A DNA stretch of 13,578 nucleotides from Actinomycetota bacterium. Lineage in GTDB: Bacteria; Actinomycetota; UBA4738; CADDZG01; WHSQ01. This document shows positions 1 to 7,862 of the stretch, piece after piece. Where the stretch lies: contig JAUJNU010000043.1 in NCBI GenBank assembly GCA_030448085.1, positions 1 through 13,578 of the forward strand, given 5' to 3'. The notes below the pieces were generated by a model. The model saw only the letters and a list, made by a program, of their open reading frames with translations. It was not told the DNA's origin and did no database searches. A program made the position numbers and the translations under genes. The first letter of the stretch is position 1; the number at the start of each line of letters is the position of its first letter.

Positions 1-183
1 GATCTTCCCGAGCGGCTCTCCCATCAGATCCCTGTCCTGGGTGCCCGTCGAGCCGTCCGTGACGATGCACATCGTCACCTCGGCCCCCTGATCTACCCAC
101 GCGGCGACCGTGCCGGCTGCGCCGAACTCGACGTCGTCCGGGTGGGCCGAGACGACGAGGGCGCGCCAGGGGGCCGGGGTCAT
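1..183 (-). CDS. LmbE/PIG-L family deacetylase, N-terminal part
   Basis: Only the first 61 codons are in the window; the gene runs off the left edge. The ATG is at 183-181. The motif AHPDDVEFGAAGT (residues 13-25) is the signature of the LmbE/PIG-L zinc-dependent N-acetyl-sugar deacetylases, in which the His and second Asp (here H14 and D17) bind the metal. A later VTDGSTGT stretch is also typical. In this family the enzymes remove acetyl groups from N-acetylglucosamine-type substrates, including mycothiol or bacillithiol precursors and antibiotic intermediates; the substrate here cannot be told. Its ATG overlaps the TGA of the upstream universal stress gene (ATGA, 183-180), so the two are probably translationally coupled. 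Family call is firm, substrate unknown. Confidence 0.87.
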   Translation of the reverse strand, partial: MTPAPWRALVVSAHPDDVEFGAAGTVAAWVDQGAEVTMCIVTDGSTGTQDRDLMGEPLGKI

Positions 184-1040
184 GCCGTATGCAGGACCAG
201 GAGATCGGTTCTCGAGTGATGTGACAGCCGGTGAGGCACGTTACCGAGCATGAATCGCTTGGGCCCGCTCATACCGACGCTTCCCACGGCGACCAGGCCT
301 ATCCCCTCGTTCTCGGAGATCGACAGCAGCTCCTCGGCCGGGTTGCCCTCGACCGCCCGGAGCTCGGGGGCCACGCCGAACTCGTCGGCGCGTGACATGG
401 CTCGGTCGAGGATGTCCTCGGCCTGAGTCGCCCCCGCGATGCGCCACTTGAACTCGTCCGGGACCGAGCGGGTTGACTTCCCGGCGCTCCACTGCGTTAT
501 GGCCTCTTGCGACCCTGCGGCCCGGAGCCTGTCCATCTCCTGGTCGGAAAGCGGCTCGAAGATGCACACGATCAATAGCTCCGCACCGAGACGGCCGGCG
601 AGATGGCTCGCCATCTGAACCGCCCTCATGGCCGTCGCCGATCCGTCGGTGCCGACGAGGATCTTGGAGTAGCCGGCCACCCGTTCCCCCTTGTCGGTCT
701 TGACGATCAAGAGGTCCTTGTTCGAGTGATGGGAGACCTTGTTCGGGACGTTCCCCAGCATGAAACGGCGCGCGCCGCTCATCCCGACACTGCCGACGAC
801 GAGGAGGTCCGCGCCTATCCGGTCGGACTCCGCCAGCAGCGCCTCAGCCGGGTTCCCGGGAACGGAGTAGGCCTCGGCACCGAAGGTCGCGCCCAGCTCC
901 TGCAACTGGGTACCCGGGTCGGCCCCCACGTGGAGGAGGACCAGCTCGGCATCGAGCCGGGAGGCGAGAGCAGCAGCGTGCTCGGCCGCGATATGAGCTG
1001 TGGGCGATAGGTCGGTGCCGACCACGATCTTCTTGTACAT
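180..1040 (-). CDS. Universal stress protein with two tandem Usp domains
   Basis: The protein has 286 residues when read from ATG 1040. A GGAG sits five bases before this ATG, and the protein then opens directly with the Usp beta-strand YKKIVVGTD. Two Usp domains follow each other: about residues 1-118 and 125-286, the second opening with KILVGTDGS. Each has a nucleotide-binding loop of the form GxxGx9G: G83/G86/G96 and G253/G256/G266. In both copies the loop is followed by Asn rather than the textbook Ser/Thr (MLGNVP). Each domain then ends with a VSHHS or LSHHS and hydrophobic strand. Tandem Usp proteins are cytoplasmic ATP-binding stress or dormancy factors. The gene lies 19 bases after the thioesterase stop and overlaps the deacetylase start, so it reads as part of one transcript. 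Its presence downstream of lon fits a stress-related group, which is inference. Confidence 0.93.
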   Translation of the reverse strand: MYKKIVVGTDLSPTAHIAAEHAAALASRLDAELVLLHVGADPGTQLQELGATFGAEAYSVPGNPAEALLAESDRIGADLLVVGSVGMSGARRFMLGNVPNKVSHHSNKDLLIVKTDKGERVAGYSKILVGTDGSATAMRAVQMASHLAGRLGAELLIVCIFEPLSDQEMDRLRAAGSQEAITQWSAGKSTRSVPDEFKWRIAGATQAEDILDRAMSRADEFGVAPELRAVEGNPAEELLSISENEGIGLVAVGSVGMSGPKRFMLGNVPHRLSHHSRTDLLVLHTA

Positions 1041-1059
1041 GGGATCTCCGCCCTCTCCG

Positions 1060-1464
1060 CTAACCGATCTGCCTGATCGCAAGGGTGCAGCGGGCTACGG
1101 CCACGAGACCACCCTCTTGGTCAACGATATCTATCGACCAGACGTGAAGCGACCGTCCCTTCCGGATCGGGGTGGCCACCGCTCGAACGAGGCCTTCACT
1201 CCGCCCGCGCAGGTGACTGATGTTGAGGTCGGTGCCGACGGCAATCTCCCGGGCCTGATCGCAATTGAGGTACGCGCCTATCGAGGCGGCGCTTTCGGCG
1301 ATGACCGCGGACGCGCCCCCATGAAGCAGCCCCATCGGCTGCCTCACCTTGGGCCCCACCTCCATCTCGAGGACGACCCGGTCGGGAGTCAGCTCCAACG
1401 CGCGGATACCGAGGGCTTCGTGGATGGTGCCCTCGTATGCAGAGATGTCCCACATGCCTTTCAC
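1060..1464 (-). CDS. PaaI/MenI-type hotdog thioesterase
   Basis: A 134-residue single hotdog-fold protein, the usual length for this family. The motif GLLHGGASAVIAES (residues 45-58) closely follows the hallmark of the YdiI/MenI/EntH acyl-CoA thioesterases, where the Glu (here E57) is catalytic and the HGG (48-50) helps bind the thioester. The later AVGTDLNISHLR and VARCTLAI stretches are also typical. Such enzymes hydrolyse aromatic or other acyl-CoA thioesters; DHNA-CoA in menaquinone synthesis is one possibility, but no men genes are nearby, so no symbol is given. The start is uncertain: GTG at 1464, or ATG at 1455 (MWDISAYEG). Neither has a clear Shine-Dalgarno. It follows lon by 58 bases and precedes the universal stress gene by 19. 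Confidence 0.87.
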   Translation of the reverse strand: MKGMWDISAYEGTIHEALGIRALELTPDRVVLEMEVGPKVRQPMGLLHGGASAVIAESAASIGAYLNCDQAREIAVGTDLNISHLRGRSEGLVRAVATPIRKGRSLHVWSIDIVDQEGGLVAVARCTLAIRQIG

Positions 1465-1522
1465 GAGGCAGAGCTTACGGATCTGGGCGGGCTCAGGCGC
1501 TCCAGCACGGCCGACCCCGTCG

Positions 1523-3852
1523 TCAGGCGGCGTGCTGGGTCTCGGCCGGCTCCTCCAGGGCGATCGCCAGTACCTCCGTCACTGAAGACACGAGATGCAC
1601 CTTCATCTGCTCCCTGATCGTCTCGGGCAGGTCATCGAGGTCCCCCTCGTTGCGTTCGGGAAGGATGACCTCGGTGAGGCCCGCGCGATGTGCCGCCAGG
1701 ACCTTCTGCTTTACGCCACCGATGGGGAGAGCCTTTCCCTGCAGCGTCACCTCGCCGGTCATACCGACGACCGAGCGGACCGGACGCCCGCTGAGAAGGC
1801 TGACGAGGGCGGTGGTCATGGCGAGGCCGGCCGAGGGCCCGTCCTTGGGGACCGCGCCTGCGGGAACGTGGACGTGGAACCGCTTGTCCTCGAACCCTTC
1901 CGTGAGGCCGAGATCATCGGCGTGCGAGCGGACGTAGGAGAGAGCGATCTGAGCCGACTCCTTCATCACGTCGCCGAGCTGACCGGTCAGCGTGAGACCC
2001 GGGTCGCCGTCCATGACGGAGGCCTCGATGAAGAGAACGTCGCCGCCGGTGCCGGTCACGGCGAGGCCGGTCGACACACCCGGGATAGAGGTTCGCTCGG
2101 CCGCTTCGAAGTGGAACTTGGCCCGTCCGAGATGAGTGCGCACCTCGTCCTCGCCGATCACAGCCAGCGGCGTGATGTCGCCGCTCGCTATCCCGACTGC
2201 GGTCTTGCGGAGCACCTTTCCGATCTCGCGCTCGAGGCTGCGGACGCCGGCCTCACGGGTGTGCTCGGAGATGATCTTGCGGAGCGCGGCCTCGGTCACC
2301 TTCACCTCACCCTCCTCGAGCCCGTTCCTTACGACCTGACGGGCGAAGAGGTGGTCGCGGCCGATGGCCAGCTTCTCTTCCTCGATGTAGCCGTCGAGGC
2401 GCACGAGCTCCATGCGGTCGAGAAGGGGGCCGGGGATCGTCTCCGCAACGTTGGCCGTCGTGATGAAGAGCACCTCCGAAAGATCGAGGTCGACCTCGAG
2501 GAAGTGGTCGCGGAAGGAGTGGTTCTGCGCCGGGTCGAGGACCTCGAGCAGTGCCGAAGACGGGTCTCCCCGCCAGTCGCCCCGACCTTGTCCACCTCGT
2601 CCAGCATGATCACCGGGTTCTTGGTACCGGACTCCTTGAGGGCGCGGACGATGCGGCCGGGAAGGGCCCCGACGTAAGTGCGGCGGTGCCCCCTGGATCT
2701 CTGCCTCGTCGTGGATACCGCCGAGTGACACACGAGCGAACTTGCGGCCGAGAGCGCGGGCGACCGACTCACCGAGGGAGGTCTTGCCAACGCCGGGAGG
2801 TCCCACGAGCGTGATGATCGTCTGGAGCCGCGGCCCCCGGACGCCTGCATCCCCCGCTCCTCACGCAGCTTCTTCACCGCGAGGAACTCGATGATGCGGT
2901 CCTTCACGTCCTCGAGCCCGGTGTGGTCGGCGTCGAGGACCCGCCTCGCCTCGGCGACGTCGAACTGATCCTCGCTACGAACGTTCCAGGGGACCTCGAC
3001 CATCCAGTCGAGATAGTTGCGGATCCAGCCGTGCTCCGGGCTCTGGTCGCTCGTCCGCTCGAGCCGGCCCAGCTCGCGCTCGACCTCCTTGCGCACGTCC
3101 TCGGGCATGTCCGCCTCTTCGATCTTCGTGCGGTACTCGGCAACTATGTCGTCGCCGCCCTCGCCCAGCTCCTTGTTGATGGCGGCGAGCTGCTGCCGGA
3201 GGATGAACTCGCGCTGGGTCTTCTCCATCCCCTCCGAGACCTCTTTGCGGATCTTGTCCTTGAGCGAGACCTCGGCAAGGTCTTCCCTCGTCCACTCGAT
3301 CAGCTTCGTCAGGCGCTCGCCGACGTCCAGGGTCTCGAGCACCTCGAGCTTCTGGTCGTGGGAGAGGACCGGCGAGTACCCGCACATGTCGGCCATCTGC
3401 CCGGGGTGGGAGATGCCGCGCAGGAACTCGGCTATCGCGGGGCCGCCGCGGGTCTCGATCACGGTCTCGACGAGCACCCTGTACTCCCTGGCCAACTCGA
3501 GGTGGCGGGCCGGGGAGTCGTCGGGATCGGCGGCCGGAGTGACCTCGACCCAGAGGGCAGAGCCGGTCCCGGCCACCCCCGTCTCGATGACCGCTCGATG
3601 AAGCCCACGGACGACCGCTGCCTCGTCTCCACTGGGGAGCTTGCCGGAGTTCTCGACCCGCGCCACGGTCCCGATGCGGCCGTAACGGCCTTCCGTCCTA
3701 GGAACGAGAAGAACGGTTCCATCTCCCGCCTCGGCGGCCTGGACGGCCGAGCGGGACTCTTCTTGCTCGAGAGCGACCGTGACTACCATGTGGGGGAGGA
3801 CGACACCTTCGTCGAGGGGCATTACCGGGAGCTGCGTCAGAGTCTCATTCAT
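1523..3852 (-). CDS. lon: ATP-dependent Lon protease, frame broken three times as written
   Basis: All parts of a bacterial Lon are present in order. They are the N-terminal substrate domain (opening MNETLTQLPVMPLDEG), a coiled helical linker (LRQQLAAINKELGEG), an AAA+ module with Walker A GPPGVGKTS and Walker B VIMLDEVDK, sensor and lid regions, and the protease domain with catalytic Ser in KDGPSAG and Lys in GGVKQK. Total length is about 776 residues, normal for Lon. The frame must change near 2822-2845 (one base missing), 2687-2694 (one extra) and 2577-2583 (one missing), all in or near G/C runs. Lon sequence is continuous across each, so errors in the sequence are more likely than a dead gene. 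ATG 3852 is preferred because it gives the canonical N-terminus; a TTG at 3918 would add 22 atypical residues. Lon degrades misfolded and regulatory proteins in the cytoplasm. Confidence 0.92.
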
Positions 3853-3884
3853 GCCCGCTGCAACGGTGGTGGAAGATCTTCTAT

Positions 3885-3926
3885 TCCGCCCGAGGTGAGA
3901 ATATGATTCATCTTTCAACTTTTATC
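3885..3926. promoter_or_regulatory. AT-rich divergent intergenic segment, probable promoters
   Basis: Between the divergent lon and CoA-binding genes lies the most AT-rich stretch nearby, with TATT, ATATGATTCATC and TTTATC elements. It is the only space available for the promoters of both genes. I cannot assign clean -35/-10 pairs: on the minus strand TATTCT could be a -10, but there is no good -35 at 17 bases. I see no CIRCE element and no HspR-type HAIR repeat, which control heat-shock genes in some actinomycetes. Confidence 0.3.
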
Positions 3927-3934
3927 GCATGAGC

Positions 3935-3939
3935 GGAGG
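3935..3939 (+). promoter_or_regulatory. Shine-Dalgarno deciding the CoA-binding gene start
   Basis: GGAGG lies seven bases before ATG 3947. It falls inside the extra codons that would be added by the upstream ATG at 3929, which itself has no Shine-Dalgarno. This favours 3947. Confidence 0.7.
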
Positions 3940-3946
3940 TGGCGGG

Positions 3947-4348
3947 ATGAGCGACACGAAGGAGCTGCTGGAACGATCGAGGACCGTGGCGGTGGTGGGC
4001 ATCTCGCGCTCGCCCGACAAGCCTGCGGGCGGCGTCCCGGCCGACCTTCAGCGCCGAGGCTTCAAGATCATCCCTGTCAACCCGCAGGTCGACGAGCTCC
4101 TCGGTGAGAAGGCGTATGCATCACTGGGCGACGTGGAGGGGCCGATCGACATCGTCGAGATCTTCAGGCCGGCCGATGAGGCCGCGGGGATCGCAAGGGA
4201 GGCGGTAGAAGCGGGCGCCAAGGCGATCTGGCTTCAGCTGGGACTCAGGTCCGCAGAGGCACGTTCAATCGCCGAAGAGGCCGGCCTTGACTACGTGGAA
4301 GACCATTGCATGGCCGTCGAGACGAGGAAACACGACATCAGGAAGTAG
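3947..4348 (+). CDS. CoA-binding domain protein (CoA_binding_2/YccU type)
   Basis: A 133-residue Rossmann-like protein. After a short helix it has RTVAVVGISRSPDKPAGGVP, the conserved nucleotide-binding loop of small CoA-binding proteins. This is followed by FKIIPVNPQVDELLGEKAYASL, IDIVEIFRPADEA, AIWLQLGL and near the end DHCMAVE, which matches the family's conserved Cys region. These proteins resemble the CoA-binding domain of succinyl-CoA synthetase alone and bind CoA; their cellular role is poorly defined. The start at 3947 is chosen for its strong GGAGG. The last 11 bases overlap the 3' end of the convergent MarR gene, so no terminator can lie between them. Confidence 0.9.
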   Translation: MSDTKELLERSRTVAVVGISRSPDKPAGGVPADLQRRGFKIIPVNPQVDELLGEKAYASLGDVEGPIDIVEIFRPADEAAGIAREAVEAGAKAIWLQLGLRSAEARSIAEEAGLDYVEDHCMAVETRKHDIRK

Positions 4349-4835
4349 AGCTGTGCTGGGACCGAACTTCCCGCCGAGGCGCCTCCTCGATGCCCACCAG
4401 CACGCATTCCAGCGCCCGCCCGACCGCAGCCAGGTCGCGCACCGACACACATTCGATGAGGTAGTGCCGGACGCCCGCTACGTGGGTGGGTGCCGCCTGC
4501 TCCAGCAGGCGCATCCCGGCCGGAGTGAGAACCGTGAAGAAACCCCTCCGGTCGAGGTCACAACGCTGCCTGGACACGAGGCCCCGGCTCTGGAGGCGGT
4601 CGACCGCGTGCGTCAGCCTGCTTTTCGAAAGTAGTGCCCTCTTCGAAAGGTCCGACATCCGCAACCGTCTGCCCGGGACTGAGGAGAGGTGGGCAAGCAT
4701 CTCGTACTCGGGAAGCGAGAGCCCGTGCTCACGCTGCAGCTCTTCGTTCAGGCGGTCGAGAAGCGCCACCGAGCCCCGCAGCAAGCTACGCCACGCTTCC
4801 TGCTCCTTGGGGGACAGCCACTCAACCTCGCTCAT
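4338..4835 (-). CDS. MarR family transcriptional regulator
   Basis: A 165-residue protein with the MarR layout: an N-terminal helical dimerisation segment, a winged helix at about residues 40-110, and a C-terminal helix. Characteristic are LPEYEMLAHLSSVPGRRLRM, SDLSKRALLSKSRLTHAVDRL (recognition helix region) and the wing DLDRRGFFTVLTPAGMRLL, where the DxR pattern is typical of MarR wings. Such dimers repress genes and release DNA when a small molecule binds. ATG 4835 is directly preceded by an in-frame GTG at 4838, so either could start it. It lies 38 bases downstream of the TauE-type exporter gene on the same strand and probably shares its transcript, making the exporter a likely target; this is inference. 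Confidence 0.9.
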   Translation of the reverse strand: MSEVEWLSPKEQEAWRSLLRGSVALLDRLNEELQREHGLSLPEYEMLAHLSSVPGRRLRMSDLSKRALLSKSRLTHAVDRLQSRGLVSRQRCDLDRRGFFTVLTPAGMRLLEQAAPTHVAGVRHYLIECVSVRDLAAVGRALECVLVGIEEAPRREVRSQHSSTS

Positions 4836-4873
4836 CACCCCATCTTAGTTGAAAATCGAAGTATCCTTCCGGC

Positions 4874-5599
4874 TTAGATGAGCCCCTTCAGAAGCACGGC
4901 CGCTCCTCCTACCGCCGCGAGCCAGAGGACGCCTGTTCGCAGCCGATCCGGCGGAAGACGATGGATAAGCGGAGTGCTGAGCGCGGCCCCAATCACCTGT
5001 GCCGGGAGGAGCAACACGGCGAGGCGGAGGTGCCACCACTCCATCAGCCCGGAAGCTTGAACGGCGATGAGCGACAGGACGCTTCCTCCGAGGAAGACGG
5101 CAGCCAAGGTGGCTCTCACCTCTCGAGCGTCCCTGTCCCGATAGACGAGAGCGACCGCCGGGCCTCCGACGGCGGCCACGGTCGACATGAGGCCCGAGAT
5201 GCCCCCGGCCCCCACCCGGGACGCCAGACCCGGCTCGAACCCATGGACCCTCCAACTGAGTAGGGCCGCCAACAGGATGGAGGCGCCGATGAGAACCCCG
5301 AGTGTCTCGGCGGCAACGACCGACAGCACTCCGAAAGCCGCGACGGTGCCTACTACTTGCCCCCCCATCATCTGCACGAGCCCGGGCCTATCGATCGAGG
5401 CCCGCTCCCGCAGGAGCATCCAGATCTGCAGGGGGATGCCGAGCAAGATGAAGAGACCCGGAAGAGATAGCGGCTCGATGAATGCGACAACGGGCCCGGC
5501 GACGAGAACGAAGCCGAATCCAAGGGACGCCTGGATGAGCGAGCCGACGGCAACGGCCCCCGCGACAAGCATCAGTTCGGCGAGCGTGAACGGGGGCAT
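4874..5599 (-). CDS. TauE/SafE family membrane exporter
   Basis: A 241-residue, very hydrophobic protein with about seven or eight membrane segments, the usual size for the TauE/SafE (sulfite/organosulfonate exporter) family. The N-terminal half has the family's GSLIQASLGFGFVLVAGP motif. The second half has the related GGISGLMSTVAAVGGPAVAL motif, as expected from the internal duplication in this family. The start is ATG 5599, with AAGGTGGAG just upstream. The reading frame stays open further upstream, but that sequence is Arg/Pro/Gly-rich and not membrane-like. Members move sulfite, sulfonates or other anions; the substrate cannot be read from sequence. It precedes the MarR gene and is divergent from the MDMPI-family gene across a 74-base gap. 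Confidence 0.88.
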   Translation of the reverse strand: MPPFTLAELMLVAGAVAVGSLIQASLGFGFVLVAGPVVAFIEPLSLPGLFILLGIPLQIWMLLRERASIDRPGLVQMMGGQVVGTVAAFGVLSVVAAETLGVLIGASILLAALLSWRVHGFEPGLASRVGAGGISGLMSTVAAVGGPAVALVYRDRDAREVRATLAAVFLGGSVLSLIAVQASGLMEWWHLRLAVLLLPAQVIGAALSTPLIHRLPPDRLRTGVLWLAAVGGAAVLLKGLI

Positions 5600-5673
5600 C
5601 GGCTCCACCTTGTCATACGAGCCACCCCGCCCCAGCCCGCGCCGGCGGAGGGCGGCCGGATATCCTGACCAGG

Positions 5674-6408
5674 ATGGGGAACCTGGGCGAGGTCTTCGAG
5701 AAGGTCCGGCACGACGTGGCCGACCTCCTTCGCTCCCTCCCCCGGGAAGATCTCGACAGGCCGGTTCCGGCCACGCCGGGCTGGCGTATCCGGGATGTGG
5801 CGGCTCACCTCGCCGCCGATGCGGCCTACGCACGCGTGGGCAACTTCCCCAACGAGTTCTTCCAGGCCTTCGGTGACGAGGCCGCCGTGGTGACGCTGAA
5901 CGAGTGGACGTCGACGCAGCTCGCGGAACGGGCGGACGCTCCGCTCGACGCGCTCCTCGACGAGTGGGAGGAGGCCGCTGCGGACGTCCAGAAGATGATG
6001 AGCGGGGAACTGGCGTGGCCGGAGGGTATGCCCTGGTTCAGCGATCGCGTGCTGTTGACCGACCTGGCGGTTCATCAACAGGATCTCTTCGGCGCCCTGG
6101 GGCAAGTCGGGGAACGCGAATCGCCGCAGGTGAAACTCGGCCTCAACGGATACATCGTGACCATGGACTTCCGTCTGCGTTCCGCTAGCGGCGACGCCAT
6201 GAGGTTCGAGGCGGGTGAGAAGACATGGGACGTCGGCGGTGACATCCCCACCGCCACGGTCAGGGCGACGAGGTTCGAGCTCTTCAGGGCTATGTCCGGC
6301 CGCCGCAGCCCCGAGCAGATCAAGGCGTACGACTGGGACGGCGACCCCGAGCCGTTCGTCGCCTACTTCTATCCCTATGGAGTCAGGGCCGAAGCCCTCG
6401 ACGAGTAG
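5674..6408 (+). CDS. Maleylpyruvate isomerase family mycothiol-dependent protein
   Basis: A 244-residue protein of the DinB-like MDMPI group (TIGR03083 type). The N-terminal four-helix bundle carries TPGWRIRDVAAHLAADA (34-50) with the metal-binding H45. A second metal-site segment, TDLAVHQQDLFG, gives H134 with D130 four residues earlier, where the family usually has Glu. The C-terminal part has the family ending RATRFELFRAMSGRRSPEQI followed by DWDGDP. Members use mycothiol or an unidentified thiol and a divalent metal for isomerase or transferase reactions; the true substrate is rarely known. Mycothiol dependence supports an actinobacterial source. The Shine-Dalgarno before ATG 5674 is weak (AGG adjacent to the ATG). 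Confidence 0.88.
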   Translation: MGNLGEVFEKVRHDVADLLRSLPREDLDRPVPATPGWRIRDVAAHLAADAAYARVGNFPNEFFQAFGDEAAVVTLNEWTSTQLAERADAPLDALLDEWEEAAADVQKMMSGELAWPEGMPWFSDRVLLTDLAVHQQDLFGALGQVGERESPQVKLGLNGYIVTMDFRLRSASGDAMRFEAGEKTWDVGGDIPTATVRATRFELFRAMSGRRSPEQIKAYDWDGDPEPFVAYFYPYGVRAEALDE

Positions 6409-6433
6409 CCCGACCTACGAGAATTCATCGACT

Positions 6434-6453
6434 AGCGACCTCAGCGTCGCTTT
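6434..6453 (+). terminator. Weak hairpin after the MDMPI-family gene
   Basis: AGCGAC (6434-6439) and GTCGCT (6446-6451) form a six-base-pair stem with a six-base loop, followed by only TTA. It lies 26 bases after the stop at 6408. It may end the transcript, but the stem is short and there is no real T run. Confidence 0.3.
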
Positions 6454-6513
6454 ACCGTCACGAGCCGTTCACCTCGTACCCCTACCTTGCCCCCGTCGAA
6501 CACATCGTGGGAC

Positions 6514-6520
6514 AAGGAGG
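6514..6520 (+). promoter_or_regulatory. Near-perfect Shine-Dalgarno for the PhoX-type gene
   Basis: AAGGAGG stands four bases before ATG 6525. It is the strongest ribosome-binding site in the window. It decides the start over an in-frame upstream codon at 6507, which would place extra residues before the signal peptide. Confidence 0.8.
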
Positions 6521-6524
6521 TCCA

Positions 6525-7847
6525 ATGACGAAGAAGCGAAGGATCGCAGTCGCCGCAACGGGGGTCGCGGCAGCCATCACACTCTTGACTCCAGCTGCGG
6601 CGGCTCCGCAGGCTGGGGACTCCACCGCCGGAAGCGGCGCTTTCCAGTTCGAGCCCCTGCCCTCCTCCGCGCCATGCACTGAAGGCGGGAACGGAAGGCA
6701 GCCGTTCGCTCTCCCGCCCGGGTACCAGCAGACCGTTATCGCCCAGGAAGGGGACGGGGGCACACGTGACCTGTGGGACATGAACACCCTCAACGAGACC
6801 GGACCGAGGGCCCGTAAGTTCCTGTACAGGACCCACGAGACCAGAAGCTACAGCCAGGTTTCCGTGACGAACCTCGAGACGGGCGTCACCCGCGTCCTTT
6901 CTGAACGCCCCGACTGGGAGCGCTTCGACGGGATCGTCTGGACCCCCTGGGGCACCATCTTGGCGGCGGAGGAGACCACACGGTCGGCCTTCCCCGATCC
7001 TGCCGTCCCCCAGGCGAACGCGGGGCTTGTGTACGAGATAGACCCGATCACCGGAGCTGCGGTGGCGCGCCCGGCGATCGGCTCCCGCTCGCACGAGGGG
7101 CTCAGGTTCGACGCGGAGGGCAACCTCTACGGAATCTCCGAGCGCGCCCCCGGGTACGTCTACCGATTCACGCCGGACGAGCGAGGCGACCTCTCGACCG
7201 GCCAGCTGTACGCCCTCAAAGTGACCGCTCCAACCGGTGACAGGACCGGCGAGGCCATCTGGGTGCCGCTCGACCGTGCGTCGGTTCAGGTGGACTCGGA
7301 TGCAGCGGCATCGGCCGTAGGCGCTACTCCCTACCCGCGGCCGGAGGACGTTGAAACCGCCCGCAGCACCGGAAACAACCACCAGGGTGGTGTGAACGTC
7401 CTCTACGTCGCCATCACCGGCGAGGACCGGGTCCTGAAGATCGATCTGAGGGAGCCGAGAGGCGGCAGTGAGCACCTGACTGCCTTCGTCAGTGACTACG
7501 TGAGAGACGGCCTGAACGCACCGGCCGACTTCGACGCTCCGGACAACCTTGCCCTCGACCATGCCGGCAACCTCTACATCACAGAGGATCCGGGGGGCAC
7601 CGCAGCAAGGGGAAAGACGCTGGGCGATGACATCTGGGTGGCCGAGCCTCGGCAAGGACAGCCGGCTGAAGGTGATCCCGCTGAACGCACGGTTCGCTTC
7701 GCAAGCCTCACCGACTGCGAGGGAGAGCCCACCGGCATCTATTTCGACCGGATCGCCGACATCCTCTACGTGAACGCTCAGCACCGCGGCGGGGATGGGG
7801 TCGACCTCGGCATGGCCATCACGGAAGTGGACGACGGCAACCAGTAG
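6525..7847 (+). CDS. Secreted PhoX/DUF839 family protein
   Basis: A 440-residue protein. The N-terminus is a classic Sec-type signal: TKKRR, a hydrophobic core to about residue 26, then Ala-rich cleavage near AAA-PQA. There is no twin-arginine motif, although classical PhoX is a Tat substrate. The mature part is beta-propeller-like and has DUF839/PhoX hallmarks: SHEGLRFDAEGNLYGISE (189-206), YPRPEDVE (270-277), and FDAPDNLALDHAGNLYITED (336-355). Glu and Asp in such motifs bind calcium and the metal cofactor in PhoX phosphatases. It may be an extracellular alkaline phosphatase-like enzyme, but DUF839 also holds proteins of unknown role, so phosphatase activity is not certain. It is followed by a strong hairpin and looks monocistronic. 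Confidence 0.88.
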   Translation: MTKKRRIAVAATGVAAAITLLTPAAAAPQAGDSTAGSGAFQFEPLPSSAPCTEGGNGRQPFALPPGYQQTVIAQEGDGGTRDLWDMNTLNETGPRARKFLYRTHETRSYSQVSVTNLETGVTRVLSERPDWERFDGIVWTPWGTILAAEETTRSAFPDPAVPQANAGLVYEIDPITGAAVARPAIGSRSHEGLRFDAEGNLYGISERAPGYVYRFTPDERGDLSTGQLYALKVTAPTGDRTGEAIWVPLDRASVQVDSDAAASAVGATPYPRPEDVETARSTGNNHQGGVNVLYVAITGEDRVLKIDLREPRGGSEHLTAFVSDYVRDGLNAPADFDAPDNLALDHAGNLYITEDPGGTAARGKTLGDDIWVAEPRQGQPAEGDPAERTVRFASLTDCEGEPTGIYFDRIADILYVNAQHRGGDGVDLGMAITEVDDGNQ

Positions 7848-7862
7848 GGGTCGTGCTCACAT

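Noticed and set aside
2577..2845. Programmed ribosomal frameshifting in lon.
   Set aside because: Three shifts of mixed sign within 270 bases are needed, and similar faults occur in four unrelated genes. There is no reason for programmed shifts in an AAA+ core.
1595..3906. Long open frames on the plus strand opposite lon (360 and 327 codons).
   Set aside because: They are antisense shadows of a GC-rich gene. The minus strand carries unmistakable Lon motifs across the whole stretch, and the shadow translations have no family features.
3853..3946. CIRCE or HAIR heat-shock operator upstream of lon.
   Set aside because: I looked for TTAGCACTC-type and CTTGAGT-N7-ACTCAAG-type repeats and found neither.
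6441..7784. A 447-codon open frame on the minus strand opposite the PhoX-type gene.
   Set aside because: The plus strand has a strong Shine-Dalgarno, signal peptide and DUF839 motifs. The antisense frame has no such features and is explained by GC-rich codon bias.
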